This document shows, one piece after another, positions 38,736 to 46,032 of a stretch of DNA of 64,000 nucleotides; position 1 is the first letter of the stretch, and every line of letters begins with the position of its first letter. Both the position numbers and the translations under genes were made by a program. The notes beneath the pieces were generated by a model. The model was not told where the DNA came from and ran no database searches. It was given only the letters and a program-made list of their open reading frames with translations. The DNA is from Arthrobacter celericrescens (GTDB taxonomy: Bacteria; Actinomycetota; Actinomycetes; Actinomycetales; Micrococcaceae), in NCBI RefSeq assembly GCF_003614925.1, contig NZ_QYLP01000096.1, positions 1 through 64,000 on the forward strand, read 5' to 3'.

Positions 38736-40187
38736 TCAAAGGGCCGAAGCAGCCGCATTCTCGCCGGCGATTACGCCAAGGCACAGGCTCCAGGGAACCG
38801 AGGGGAGAGCGATCCTCCGTTCAGCCTGATGGTAGGAGGAGAGAATTCCACCAACAAGGCTGGCGGTGTTGGTGGCGATAACTACCCCGTTTTGCTCGAC
38901 GATGCACGTGTTTGGTGGCAGAGGCCGAAGGAGTGGGTCGAACTCGGTCTGGAGGCGGCTGACGAGGACGTCTACGGCCGCGACGCCTGCCATCTTGCCC
39001 GCCCTCGTGACACGTTTGGTGAAGGTGATGACGTGCTGGTTGGTTCCGAGGGCGTCGATGTAGGCGTAGCTGGCGTGGACGGTGTCATCAGCGTCGGACG
39101 CCGGCCACCACGGCGCAGTCGAGTAGTCGTAGAACTCCGGATCCATTTCGAACCGCTGCGGTGACTCCGGGCCCGACGGAAGGTAGCACCAGATGGAGCC
39201 CGGTTCGCCGAAGTAGGACTGATCGGCTATGAATCCAGTCCCGTACAGCGCCGGCATGGTTTTCAGATTCTCGCGGGCTACGTCGTAGACGTTCTCCAGC
39301 TCATCCAGCCTGCCCTTCTTTGCGTGGTCGAGGCCCTCCTGGGCAGCGCCTTCGACGCTCGTGATCGATGCAGCAGCTGCCTCTTCGAGCCGCAACGCGT
39401 ACGATTCCACGGCGGAAATGGCGTTGTCGATGCCTTCATTGGCAGCCAGCGAGCCTGGCGGCGGAGAGTCCAGGGACAACCGCAGGTCGATGAGGCGGTT
39501 CATGTCCCGGCGAACATGCTCCTCGGCGAGGAGCCGGGCGCGCGCGGCGTCCGCGGCTCGTATGGCGTCCACGATCATCGCATGCTCTTTGGCCGCAGCG
39601 CGTCGGCGGTCAGAAGCCCCGGACCATACCAGCGCCCCGACCTCGGCCTGCATCGTCATCTCCTGACGGGTGAACAGGACCGATCCTGATGTGGCCGCAA
39701 GCTCTACGTGGAACTGGCTGTCCGCCCGCATCATTTCAGCGGGCGTCTGCGCCGTTTCGATCATCGCCGCCATTGAAGCTAGCCGCCCGATAGGAACCTG
39801 CTGGGATCGACCGGCCGCCACCGCCGCGGCAGAGCCTGCAAGGACGGCCCGGTATTCGCGGATGTCGCGTAGATCCTCGAGGGAGTATGCAGCGAGAGTG
39901 TCCCGCTGGGCTTTGGCGATGTCTCCGGTGTTCGCCCGCACGAAGCTTCCGCCGCCCTTGCCGCGCCGCGTTTCCACAAGTCCCAAGTGGCGGAGTTCGG
40001 CAAGGGCGGTTCGCAGGGTCATAGTGGAGACCCGCATCCTTGCGGCGAGTTCGCTTTCGCTGGGAAGCTGGGCGCCGTCTTCGAGTACGCCCAGTTCGAT
40101 CGAATGACGGAGCCGAAGCGCAATCTCCTCACCACGCTCGGCGGTCTCCAACGGCGCGAACGCGAGTCGCTCTCTCCAACTGGACAT
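38736..40187 (-). CDS. GntR-FCD transcription regulator with C-terminal Cache-like sensor domain
   Basis: 483 residues, about twice the length of usual GntR-FCD regulators. The winged HTH spans about residues 10-80 (SELAARMRVSTMTLRTALAELRHLGL) and an FCD domain about 85-235 (FHVELAATSGSVLFTRQEMT; HAMIVDAIRAADAARA). An additional region (about 240-475) resembles a Cache ligand-sensor: YGTGFIADQSYFGEPGSIWC, YDYSTAPWWPASD, then HASYAYIDALGTNQHVITF and GVAAVDVLVSRLQ. There are no membrane helices, so the sensor would be cytosolic. The ATG at 40187 has AGAGGGG five bases upstream. Two 20-bp palindromes lie in its promoter region. The ligand is unknown. Confidence 0.83.
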   Translation of the reverse strand: MSSWRERLAFAPLETAERGEEIALRLRHSIELGVLEDGAQLPSESELAARMRVSTMTLRTALAELRHLGLVETRRGKGGGSFVRANTGDIAKAQRDTLAAYSLEDLRDIREYRAVLAGSAAAVAAGRSQQVPIGRLASMAAMIETAQTPAEMMRADSQFHVELAATSGSVLFTRQEMTMQAEVGALVWSGASDRRRAAAKEHAMIVDAIRAADAARARLLAEEHVRRDMNRLIDLRLSLDSPPPGSLAANEGIDNAISAVESYALRLEEAAAASITSVEGAAQEGLDHAKKGRLDELENVYDVARENLKTMPALYGTGFIADQSYFGEPGSIWCYLPSGPESPQRFEMDPEFYDYSTAPWWPASDADDTVHASYAYIDALGTNQHVITFTKRVTRAGKMAGVAAVDVLVSRLQTEFDPLLRPLPPNTCIVEQNGVVIATNTASLVGGILSSYHQAERRIALPSVPWSLCLGVIAGENAAASAL

Positions 40188-40228
40188 GGCCACCCCTCTT
40201 GAATCAATGCAGTCGGCGCTTTAAACCT

Positions 40229-40274
40229 TTGACATCTAACCTTGGATGTCTATTGACATCTAACATTAGAGGTC
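40229..40274. promoter_or_regulatory. Tandem operator palindromes and promoter between the GntR-Cache gene and a small gene
   Basis: GACATCTAACCTTGGATGTC (40231-40250) and GACATCTAACATTAGAGGTC (40255-40274) are imperfect 20-bp palindromes sharing GACATCTAAC, 24 bp apart centre to centre. Each begins inside a TTGACA hexamer (40229-40234 and 40253-40258). They lie between divergent genes and are the probable binding sites of the GntR-Cache regulator. Confidence 0.72.
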
Positions 40275-40345
40275 TAAGGTTAAGTGTATCAGAAGGCGGG
40301 GGCGGGGGCCCGTATCACCTCGATCATCAGCAAGGAGTCACGGTC

Positions 40346-40726
40346 ATGCTGGACAGCACGGATGTCGTCCACATATGGCGTCAAGCAGGAAACACCACAC
40401 CCGTCGACCGCCTCAGCCTCTATGCGCAGGCACTCACAGCGACCTGTCCGGTCGGCGCCTACCGCGCACTGAACGACGCGCAAGAGGACAGGGCACTCCT
40501 CGCCCTGTTCCGGGTTGACCACCCCTATGCGACCATCCCTTCCCTCCATCAGGTACCTCCCCTGGCCCTGTCGAGCTACCACCAGTTGCTCTACGACCTG
40601 GCCCGCGAAGGACTCGGCCCAAGCGATGGGTTCCACGCCCGGGAGCCGAGGGTTGGGCATGCATCCAGCACGACCCCGCGCCAACGTGTGGACGCCCTGG
40701 CTTTCAATGGTGGCGAACTACGATGA
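40346..40726 (+). CDS. Hypothetical protein behind GntR-type operators
   Basis: 126-residue protein with a good AAGGAG site eight bases before the ATG at 40346. The sequence (LDSTDVVHIWRQAGNTTPVD; YRALNDAQEDRALLALFRVD) is soluble and matches no family I know. Codon use in its last 30 residues is less typical, and the region after it is rearranged, so the 3' end may be a fusion to unrelated DNA. It overlaps a 60-codon frame by 4 bases. Its promoter carries the palindromes expected to bind the divergent GntR-Cache regulator. Confidence 0.55.
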   Translation: MLDSTDVVHIWRQAGNTTPVDRLSLYAQALTATCPVGAYRALNDAQEDRALLALFRVDHPYATIPSLHQVPPLALSSYHQLLYDLAREGLGPSDGFHAREPRVGHASSTTPRQRVDALAFNGGELR

Positions 40727-40905
40727 AACGCCGCAGCCCCGAGCCTTTCACTGCCCCATTGCCGCTCGGGGGTATACGCCTCCAGGCAGCACTCCCCCAG
40801 TGGCCGGCGCTGGCGCAGGTCCGGGCGAACACCCCGGAAGCATGGGATGCGCTCATGCGGGACCTCGACGCCGGCCTCGCCGCAGCGCGACTCTATGGAA
40901 GGTAA
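40723..40905 (+). CDS. Possible small protein (60 residues)
   Basis: Short frame whose ATG overlaps the TGA of the preceding gene (ATGA). It encodes a soluble, Ala/Leu/Arg-rich peptide with two predicted helices (AWDALMRDLDAGLAAARLYG). The translational-coupling geometry is the main support; there is no family match. It may be the remnant of a longer gene cut by the same event that left the dehydrogenase fragment 300 bases downstream. Confidence 0.4.
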   Translation: MKRRSPEPFTAPLPLGGIRLQAALPQWPALAQVRANTPEAWDALMRDLDAGLAAARLYGR

Positions 40906-41195
40906 GTCGAGGACTACGGGCCCGACTGCAACGGGGTCCCGAAATTGAGCGCAGTGCAACCGACAACGGTTCCTCCTGCAAGCCGTCCGTGAGGTTTCAG
41001 AAGCCCCGCATCCAGTCGACCCGCCCTGCGCTCAGGCCACCACCAGGGCGTCCCCCGGCCCTGGCTTCAGCCCGCGCGGTCCAGCAGACCCGCCGGAGCG
41101 GCGCCCGCAAACAACGACGGCGGCCCGCCCGGACACTCTGGTTGAACTGGTCCCCATTAGTTGGCCTGAGAAAATTCGGTTCCGACCTCCGGAGC
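40906..41195. other. Gene-poor rearranged stretch
   Basis: 290 bases without a recognisable gene between the small frames and the dehydrogenase remnant. I found no transposase fragment or inverted-repeat ends. The break that removed the first part of the dehydrogenase lies near 41190. Confidence 0.5.
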
Positions 41196-41360
41196 ATGGT
41201 CGGCTTCAACGCGGGCGTCATCTCCAATGCCGCGGCACCGTTCGGGGGCGTGAAGCAGTCAGGCCTGGGGCGGGAGGGTGGCGCCGAGGGCATCGCGGAG
41301 TACACGACGACGCAGTACATCGGCATCGCCGACCCGTACGCCGAAAGCGGGAACGCCTGA
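41196..41360 (+). pseudogene. C-terminal remnant of a succinate-semialdehyde/aldehyde dehydrogenase
   Basis: 54 codons remain of a protein normally near 480-490 residues. MVGFNAGVISNAAAPFGGVK followed by QSGLGREGGAEGIAEYTTTQ is the conserved C-terminal end of GabD-type NAD(P)-dependent succinate-semialdehyde dehydrogenase. The catalytic Cys and the cofactor domain are gone, and upstream sequence in the same frame does not continue the homology. It is a deletion scar, not a functional gene. Confidence 0.85.
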
Positions 41361-41371
41361 GTCGGGAACGC

Positions 41372-41572
41372 CTAGTCCACGAACTCCGACTGGGTTTCGA
41401 TGAAGTCCCAGTCGGCCGCGCTCAGGCCGCCGGCGGGATCGTCCGGATGCGGTCCGCCCGCTTCGGCGATCCCCTGGAGCACCGTCAACGGCAACTCCGC
41501 GGCACGCAGGTTTTCCCGCAGCCATTCCTTGTGTTCCAGGTCCAGATCCAGCCACCACATGAAGATCTCCAC
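41372..41572 (-). CDS. Small acidic hypothetical protein
   Basis: 66 residues read from the GTG at 41572, which has AAAGGGG about nine bases upstream; an ATG at 41560 is the alternative. The sequence MWWLDLDLEHKEWLRENLRA and the ending SAADWDFIETQSEFVD are acidic and Trp-rich. No family is recognised. It is divergent from the CHAT-domain gene and could belong to that module, but this is only positional. Confidence 0.5.
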   Translation of the reverse strand: MEIFMWWLDLDLEHKEWLRENLRAAELPLTVLQGIAEAGGPHPDDPAGGLSAADWDFIETQSEFVD

Positions 41573-41675
41573 GCGGACCACCCCTTTCTGTGCCTTAACG
41601 CTAAGCGTGCCGGCAGTGCTCTTCAATAGGCCCTTGTGCGGCGAACCCTGTTGCGACAACCTTTTGCTATAGATC

Positions 41676-44600
41676 ATGGCGGGACATGGTCCGCGGCTAA
41701 GGGGACCCGGGTTGGACTGTGACATCGAGCTGGAAATCGGCCCCGGCTCAGCGCAGGGCGAATACACAGTGCACGTGGTGCGGGCTCCCGCCGGCGGCCA
41801 CGGGTCGGGCTCGTTCATGCTCGACGTCGGCGCCATCCTCGCCCGGCGGGCCGAACTGGAGGCGACCATACTGGCCTCCAGCGTTGCGGCGAGGCGTACC
41901 ACGCCGATCATGGAACTGCCGGTGCGGGCCGCGGGGCAGGAACTCTTCCAGTCCCTCTTCACCCGCGAGGTGTACGGCACTTACCGGGCGAGCCTAGGAG
42001 CAGCCCAGCACGCAGGTCAGCAGGTGCGCCTGGTCCTCCGGCTCGCGGCCCCGGAACTCGCGGCGCTGCCTTGGGAAATGCTGTTCGACCCCGAGACTGA
42101 AAGCTACCTGTGCCAGACGGAGCCCCTGCTTCGCCACATACCTGCCGCCGACTATCACCCCAACCCTTTGGACATCACCCCTCCCCTGCGGATCCTCGGC
42201 ATCGCGGCGGCCCCTCGAGACCTCCCTGCCCTGGATGCGGAGGCCGAGAAGAGGAACCTTGCGAACGCCCTGGCCGGTCCTGTCGCCGAAGGCCGGGTGG
42301 AGCTGGTGTGGGCCCCCTCCGGAACATGGGACGCCGTGCAGTCCTCGCTGCTGGCGGGACCGTGGCATGCCGTGCATTTCATCGGCCATGGCGACTACGA
42401 CTACCGCAGCGACGAGGGCCGGATCGCAATGGAGGATCCGGACGGACGTTCGGCGATGGTCCGGGCCGTCCGATTCATGGCCCTGCTGAGCGTCGCGGCA
42501 CCGCGCCCGCGCCTGGTGGTCCTCAATTCCTGCGCTTCCGGCGAAATGAGCCGGGCGGATCTCTTTTCGGGTACGGCAGCGTCGTTGGTCCGGAGCGGCA
42601 TCAACGCCGTGGCGGCCATGCAGTTCGCTATCAGTGATTCGGCCGCGATTGCCTTCGCGCACGGCTTCTACGCGGCAGTTGCCAACGGGCGGGCCGTCGA
42701 CGAAGCCGCCCGCGTAGGCCGGATCTCGGTCATGGCCAGCCCGGACGGCACCCTGGAGTGGGTGACTCCGGCCCTCTACGTTCGGGGCGGCTCCACCCAG
42801 CTGTTCACGCTGGCGCCCCTCGCGAAACACGCCCCGCCCGGCCCCGCACCAGCTCCGACGCCGGCCCCGCCACCGCCGCCCGAAGCCGCGCTGCAGAACG
42901 AACGGACGCGCCAGGCACAGCTGCGTGCCCTCTACGTCCAGGCAGGGGCCGAACTCCGGGTCAAGAACTTCGGTGTGGCCGCGGAACTGTTCGAGGATCT
43001 CCTGACCCTGGAACCGGGATACCGGGACGCCGAATCCCTGCGGGACTCCGCGGTGCACCGCCAACAGCTCGCCGAACAGTACAGGCTGGCCCGTGAGGCG
43101 GAGGACGCCCAGGAGTGGGGAGCCGCCGCCGAAGCCTTCGCGCTGCTGGACGGCGAAGAGGATTATCCCGACGCCGGTGCCCGGCGGCGCGAGTGCGAGC
43201 ACCGGCAGCGCGTCGCGGACCTGCAGAGCGAACTCCGGTACCACTTCCACGGCGGGAGCTGGCAGGCGGTGGTGGATGTCGCCGTCGAGCTTGAAGCGCT
43301 GGATCATCAGGCCGCGGACCCTCAGGGACTCACGACGGCGGCCCGCTCCGAGCTGCGAAAACTCGCCGAACTGCAAAAGGAACGCGCCGCCCGGGACGAG
43401 CGCGCCGCCAAGGAGCGCGCAGAGGCGCGGGAAAGGCCGGTGCCCGAAGCGCCGCCCACGATTCAGAAGCCTGCAGTCCAGAAGCCTGCAGTCCAGAGGC
43501 CTCCTGTTCAGGAGCCCCCGGCGCCGGAACCCGCTCCGACAGTGCCGCGAGTTCCGGCGGCAGGGCCGTCGGCTCGGCCGTGGGAGGCCTGGCTCGGCTT
43601 CGCAGGCGGGCTCCTGCTCGCGATGGCGGGGATCACGGGTGCGTCGGCGGTGACCGAGTACTACTGGTACGTCTACAAGATGGATTCCGGCGCGATCCCC
43701 CTTGCCCTGGCGCTGGGACTGCTGATTCCCGCGGCGCTGGTGGCAATGGCAGCAGCCGGGGTTCCCACCCGGGCTGTTCCCGGCCGGATCCTGATGTCCG
43801 CGGCTGCTGTGTTCTCGGCGCTCCTGGGCTGGGGCGGCCTGGCGAGACTCCCGGAGGCCACGGCCGTTTTCCTGACCGGGGCACAGTGCGTTTGCGCCGT
43901 TTTGCTGGTACTCGTGTGCCTGCGCGAGCCGATGGCGCGCAGGCTTGCCGGATGGATCCTGGGCCTCTCGTTGGCCGCGGTGGTCCTCGTGTGGAACCGG
44001 AGCAATCCCCTGGCCTTCCAGCTCAGCTACTTCATTCCCGTGACAATTGCCGGGGTGACGGCGGCCTGGGCATCGCAGCCGTGGCAGGCCCGGCCTGCAC
44101 AGAACCCGCCGGGACACGAACGTCCGGCGCCAGTGAGGCCAGCACAAGCCCAGCCGGAAACCCCGTCCGCGCCGCTGAATCCCGCCATGCTCCGGTGGGC
44201 CGGCATCCTGCTGCTCGCTGCCGGCCCGCTTGGCCTCGCTTTCCTGGTCTATTTCCTGGTGACCGACGACGCGAATTGGTGGTACTGGTCCGGCTCTTCG
44301 ATCAACCAGGTGAGGCTGGCCATGGGCCTGGTGGGCCCGGCAGGACTCCTCCTGCTCCTTGCCGCCGGCCTGCCCGACACAACCCGCAGGGGACGCCAGG
44401 CCATGGCGTTGATCGCCGTGGGGAACGCCGCGTTCGCATGGTTCGGTTTCGATGACAAGGTGGCCGCCGCCACAGTCGCGGCCAGCCTCGTGCAGGCAGG
44501 CGCAGGCGTGTGGGCTGGGAGCCGGGCATTGCGGAACCCTTCCGTCCCGTCCCTGGGGGCCTGGGCACTCATGCTCGCTGCCTGCACGGTGGTTCTCGTC

Positions 44601-44714
44601 TGGATTCCCAGCCCCCCGTTCCTCCTGGCGCACAGCCTGGCGGTCCTGGTGGCGGGAATATTGTTCCTCGTCCTTGCCGGACGGGTTGCCGCCCGCCGGG
44701 GCACCCCGAAGTAA
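41676..44714 (+). CDS. CHAT-domain protease-like protein with C-terminal membrane region
   Basis: 1012 residues. Residues about 85-370 form a CHAT (caspase-like) peptidase domain with the catalytic dyad: His238 in HFIGHGDYDY and Cys286 in VVLNSCASGEMSRADLFSG. After a Pro-rich linker (about 388-405), a helical TPR-like region (about 408-580) leads to a charged coil and a second Pro-rich linker with three 15-bp tandem units (43464-43508). At least eight hydrophobic helices then fill 635-1005. No Shine-Dalgarno is seen before the ATG at 41676; a TATAGA lies at 41668-41673, so the true start is uncertain. CHAT proteases act in bacterial conflict and abortive-infection-like systems. The following gene encodes a typical partner. 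Confidence 0.88.
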   Translation: MAGHGPRLRGPGLDCDIELEIGPGSAQGEYTVHVVRAPAGGHGSGSFMLDVGAILARRAELEATILASSVAARRTTPIMELPVRAAGQELFQSLFTREVYGTYRASLGAAQHAGQQVRLVLRLAAPELAALPWEMLFDPETESYLCQTEPLLRHIPAADYHPNPLDITPPLRILGIAAAPRDLPALDAEAEKRNLANALAGPVAEGRVELVWAPSGTWDAVQSSLLAGPWHAVHFIGHGDYDYRSDEGRIAMEDPDGRSAMVRAVRFMALLSVAAPRPRLVVLNSCASGEMSRADLFSGTAASLVRSGINAVAAMQFAISDSAAIAFAHGFYAAVANGRAVDEAARVGRISVMASPDGTLEWVTPALYVRGGSTQLFTLAPLAKHAPPGPAPAPTPAPPPPPEAALQNERTRQAQLRALYVQAGAELRVKNFGVAAELFEDLLTLEPGYRDAESLRDSAVHRQQLAEQYRLAREAEDAQEWGAAAEAFALLDGEEDYPDAGARRRECEHRQRVADLQSELRYHFHGGSWQAVVDVAVELEALDHQAADPQGLTTAARSELRKLAELQKERAARDERAAKERAEARERPVPEAPPTIQKPAVQKPAVQRPPVQEPPAPEPAPTVPRVPAAGPSARPWEAWLGFAGGLLLAMAGITGASAVTEYYWYVYKMDSGAIPLALALGLLIPAALVAMAAAGVPTRAVPGRILMSAAAVFSALLGWGGLARLPEATAVFLTGAQCVCAVLLVLVCLREPMARRLAGWILGLSLAAVVLVWNRSNPLAFQLSYFIPVTIAGVTAAWASQPWQARPAQNPPGHERPAPVRPAQAQPETPSAPLNPAMLRWAGILLLAAGPLGLAFLVYFLVTDDANWWYWSGSSINQVRLAMGLVGPAGLLLLLAAGLPDTTRRGRQAMALIAVGNAAFAWFGFDDKVAAATVAASLVQAGAGVWAGSRALRNPSVPSLGAWALMLAACTVVLVWIPSPPFLLAHSLAVLVAGILFLVLAGRVAARRGTPK

Positions 44715-44724
44715 GGAGAACGCC

Positions 44725-45060
44725 ATGACCCAGCTGATCCAGTACACCACCGACGGCGACGGAACCGTCCTGATCGAAGTGTCCGGCTCCGGCGTGCTGA
44801 CCCGGGGCGGCAACCATTCGGCCAACGACCCCGGCGTCTTTGCGCGGGCACAGCAGACCTTCGAGCGCGCCCTGAGCAACGTCCGCCCAGCTGTCCAAGG
44901 CGTGATCGACGAGTTGCTGCGCATTGATCACCGGCCGGACGAGGTGAGCGTGGAATTCGGAATCGACCTCCACGCCGAGGCCGGCGCGTTCATCGCGGCC
45001 GCGAGCGCCAAATCCAACTTCAACGTCACCATGAAGTGGACGAAGGGCCTGGAGAGCTGA
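44725..45060 (+). CDS. CU044_2847-type (trypsin-co-occurring domain) protein
   Basis: 111-residue protein matching the small CU044_2847 family, described as a trypsin-co-occurring domain. It has an N-terminal strand pair (LIQYTTDGDGTVLIEVSGSG), a helical middle (FERALSNVRPAVQGVIDELL) and the diagnostic end EVSVEFGIDLHAEAGAFIAA followed by SAKSNFNVTMKW. Such proteins are found beside trypsin-, CHAT- or caspase-like proteases and NACHT-type NTPases in predicted conflict systems, where they are thought to be effector-associated or substrate modules. AAGGAG (44713-44718) supports the ATG at 44725. It lies 10 bases after the CHAT gene, so the two form an operon. Confidence 0.8.
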   Translation: MTQLIQYTTDGDGTVLIEVSGSGVLTRGGNHSANDPGVFARAQQTFERALSNVRPAVQGVIDELLRIDHRPDEVSVEFGIDLHAEAGAFIAAASAKSNFNVTMKWTKGLES

Positions 45061-45127
45061 CTCCGAAGGCCCACCTCCGCTGGCTGGAAGCCTGTTCATT
45101 GCCCTGGCATCGCGCGACAATTTGAGT

Positions 45128-45682
45128 ATGTCTGACGGCTTCAGTGGACGGTCCCCATTGCTTCTCGGCATCCTGCCGGAGCAGCATCCCGAGGTGTTCC
45201 AGACGGCGGCCGCCTTCGCCCAGCGCCTCGACGCGCCGTTGGTGTGCGCGTACGTGGACGAGGCCAGCTACCTCGTCGAATGGGACCCCGCCAGGGACAC
45301 CCACCGCTTGTCCCTGCACCCGGAAAAGGACGACGCCGATATCGCCGCCGTGCGCCAGGGACTGAAGGGGCGCATCACCGAGCTCGCGCAGGGCAGCGGA
45401 GTCGAGTGGACGCTGCGGCTCCTGGCCGGGGATCCGGCGCGGGCGATCGGCCGGCTCGCCGCGGAAATCGACGCCTCCATGATCGTGGTTGGCAGCCCTG
45501 AGCCCGGGATCGGGCACCGGATTTCCGAGGCGTTGAACGGTTCGGTGGCCTCCTGGCTGAGCCACCACCAGAGCCGCCCGGTGCTGATCGTGCCGCTGGC
45601 CAAGGCGGTCCAGGCCCGCCATGCGCACCGGGCCGGGGACGAGATGGACGAGGACGGCGCGGACGGTTCCGCCGCGTCGTGA
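45128..45682 (+). CDS. Universal stress protein family
   Basis: 184-residue Usp-like protein. SPLLLGILPEQHPEVFQTAA is the first beta-alpha unit, and MIVVGSPEPGIGHRISEALNGSVASWL matches the C-terminal nucleotide-binding region (G-x2-G-x9-G-S type). A charged tail follows (HRAGDEMDEDGADGSAAS). The ATG at 45128 is preferred to a TTG six bases earlier; no good ribosome site is visible. It is separate from the CHAT pair by 67 bases and has no clear link to it. Confidence 0.82.
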   Translation: MSDGFSGRSPLLLGILPEQHPEVFQTAAAFAQRLDAPLVCAYVDEASYLVEWDPARDTHRLSLHPEKDDADIAAVRQGLKGRITELAQGSGVEWTLRLLAGDPARAIGRLAAEIDASMIVVGSPEPGIGHRISEALNGSVASWLSHHQSRPVLIVPLAKAVQARHAHRAGDEMDEDGADGSAAS

Positions 45683-45833
45683 CGCGTCCGGAGCGGGCCG
45701 GGAGTGCCGCCTGGAAGCCAAAACAGGTCGGTTGAAACTAAAGCAAAAGTACTTATTCGAGGTGGTGGCGGCGCGGTAAATCGGCACGTAAGCTGATTGT
45801 CAGCAGGAACCGTAAGGAACCTGTCCAAAGGCC

Positions 45834-45882
45834 GCTCCGGAGTGCGTATCCCCCAATAACGCACTCCGGAGCTCTTTGCTTT
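45834..45882 (+). terminator. Strong stem-loop between the convergent usp and gntP genes
   Basis: Perfect 14-bp stem: GCTCCGGAGTGCGT (45834-45847) and ACGCACTCCGGAGC (45859-45872) with an 11-base loop, followed by TCTTTGCTTT. It lies 150 bases after the Usp stop. It could end transcripts from the plus strand and, given its symmetry, also slow those from the minus strand. The rest of the 350-base gap (45683-46032) holds the second hairpin listed next and no gene. Confidence 0.85.
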
Positions 45883-45965
45883 AAGCCCCGTTTTGGCGGC
45901 AACAACGCCGGAACATCTGCGGGCAATCGACGATCTTGCGGCCAGCCTTCGCCGCCGTTAACGCA

Positions 45966-46020
45966 CGACGGCGGGCGGCAGCCCGGGCGGCAATCGCGCC
46001 GGGGCAGCCACCCGCCGTCG
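45966..46020 (-). terminator. Probable hairpin at the 3' end of the gntP operon
   Basis: Arms CGACGGCGGGCGG (45966-45978) and CCACCCGCCGTCG (46008-46020) pair with one mismatch. It lies 12 bases beyond the gntP stop in the direction of transcription. There is no T-run, so termination would be Rho-assisted or only stabilising. Confidence 0.45.
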
Positions 46021-46032
46021 GGGGCTGGAAAG

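Noticed and set aside
40906..41195. Insertion-sequence remnant at the dehydrogenase scar
   Set aside because: No transposase motif, terminal inverted repeat or target duplication could be identified.
41994..44924. 976-codon antisense frame opposite the CHAT gene
   Set aside because: The CHAT protein has catalytic motifs and hydrophobic helices; the opposite frame has neither and is a GC-driven artefact.
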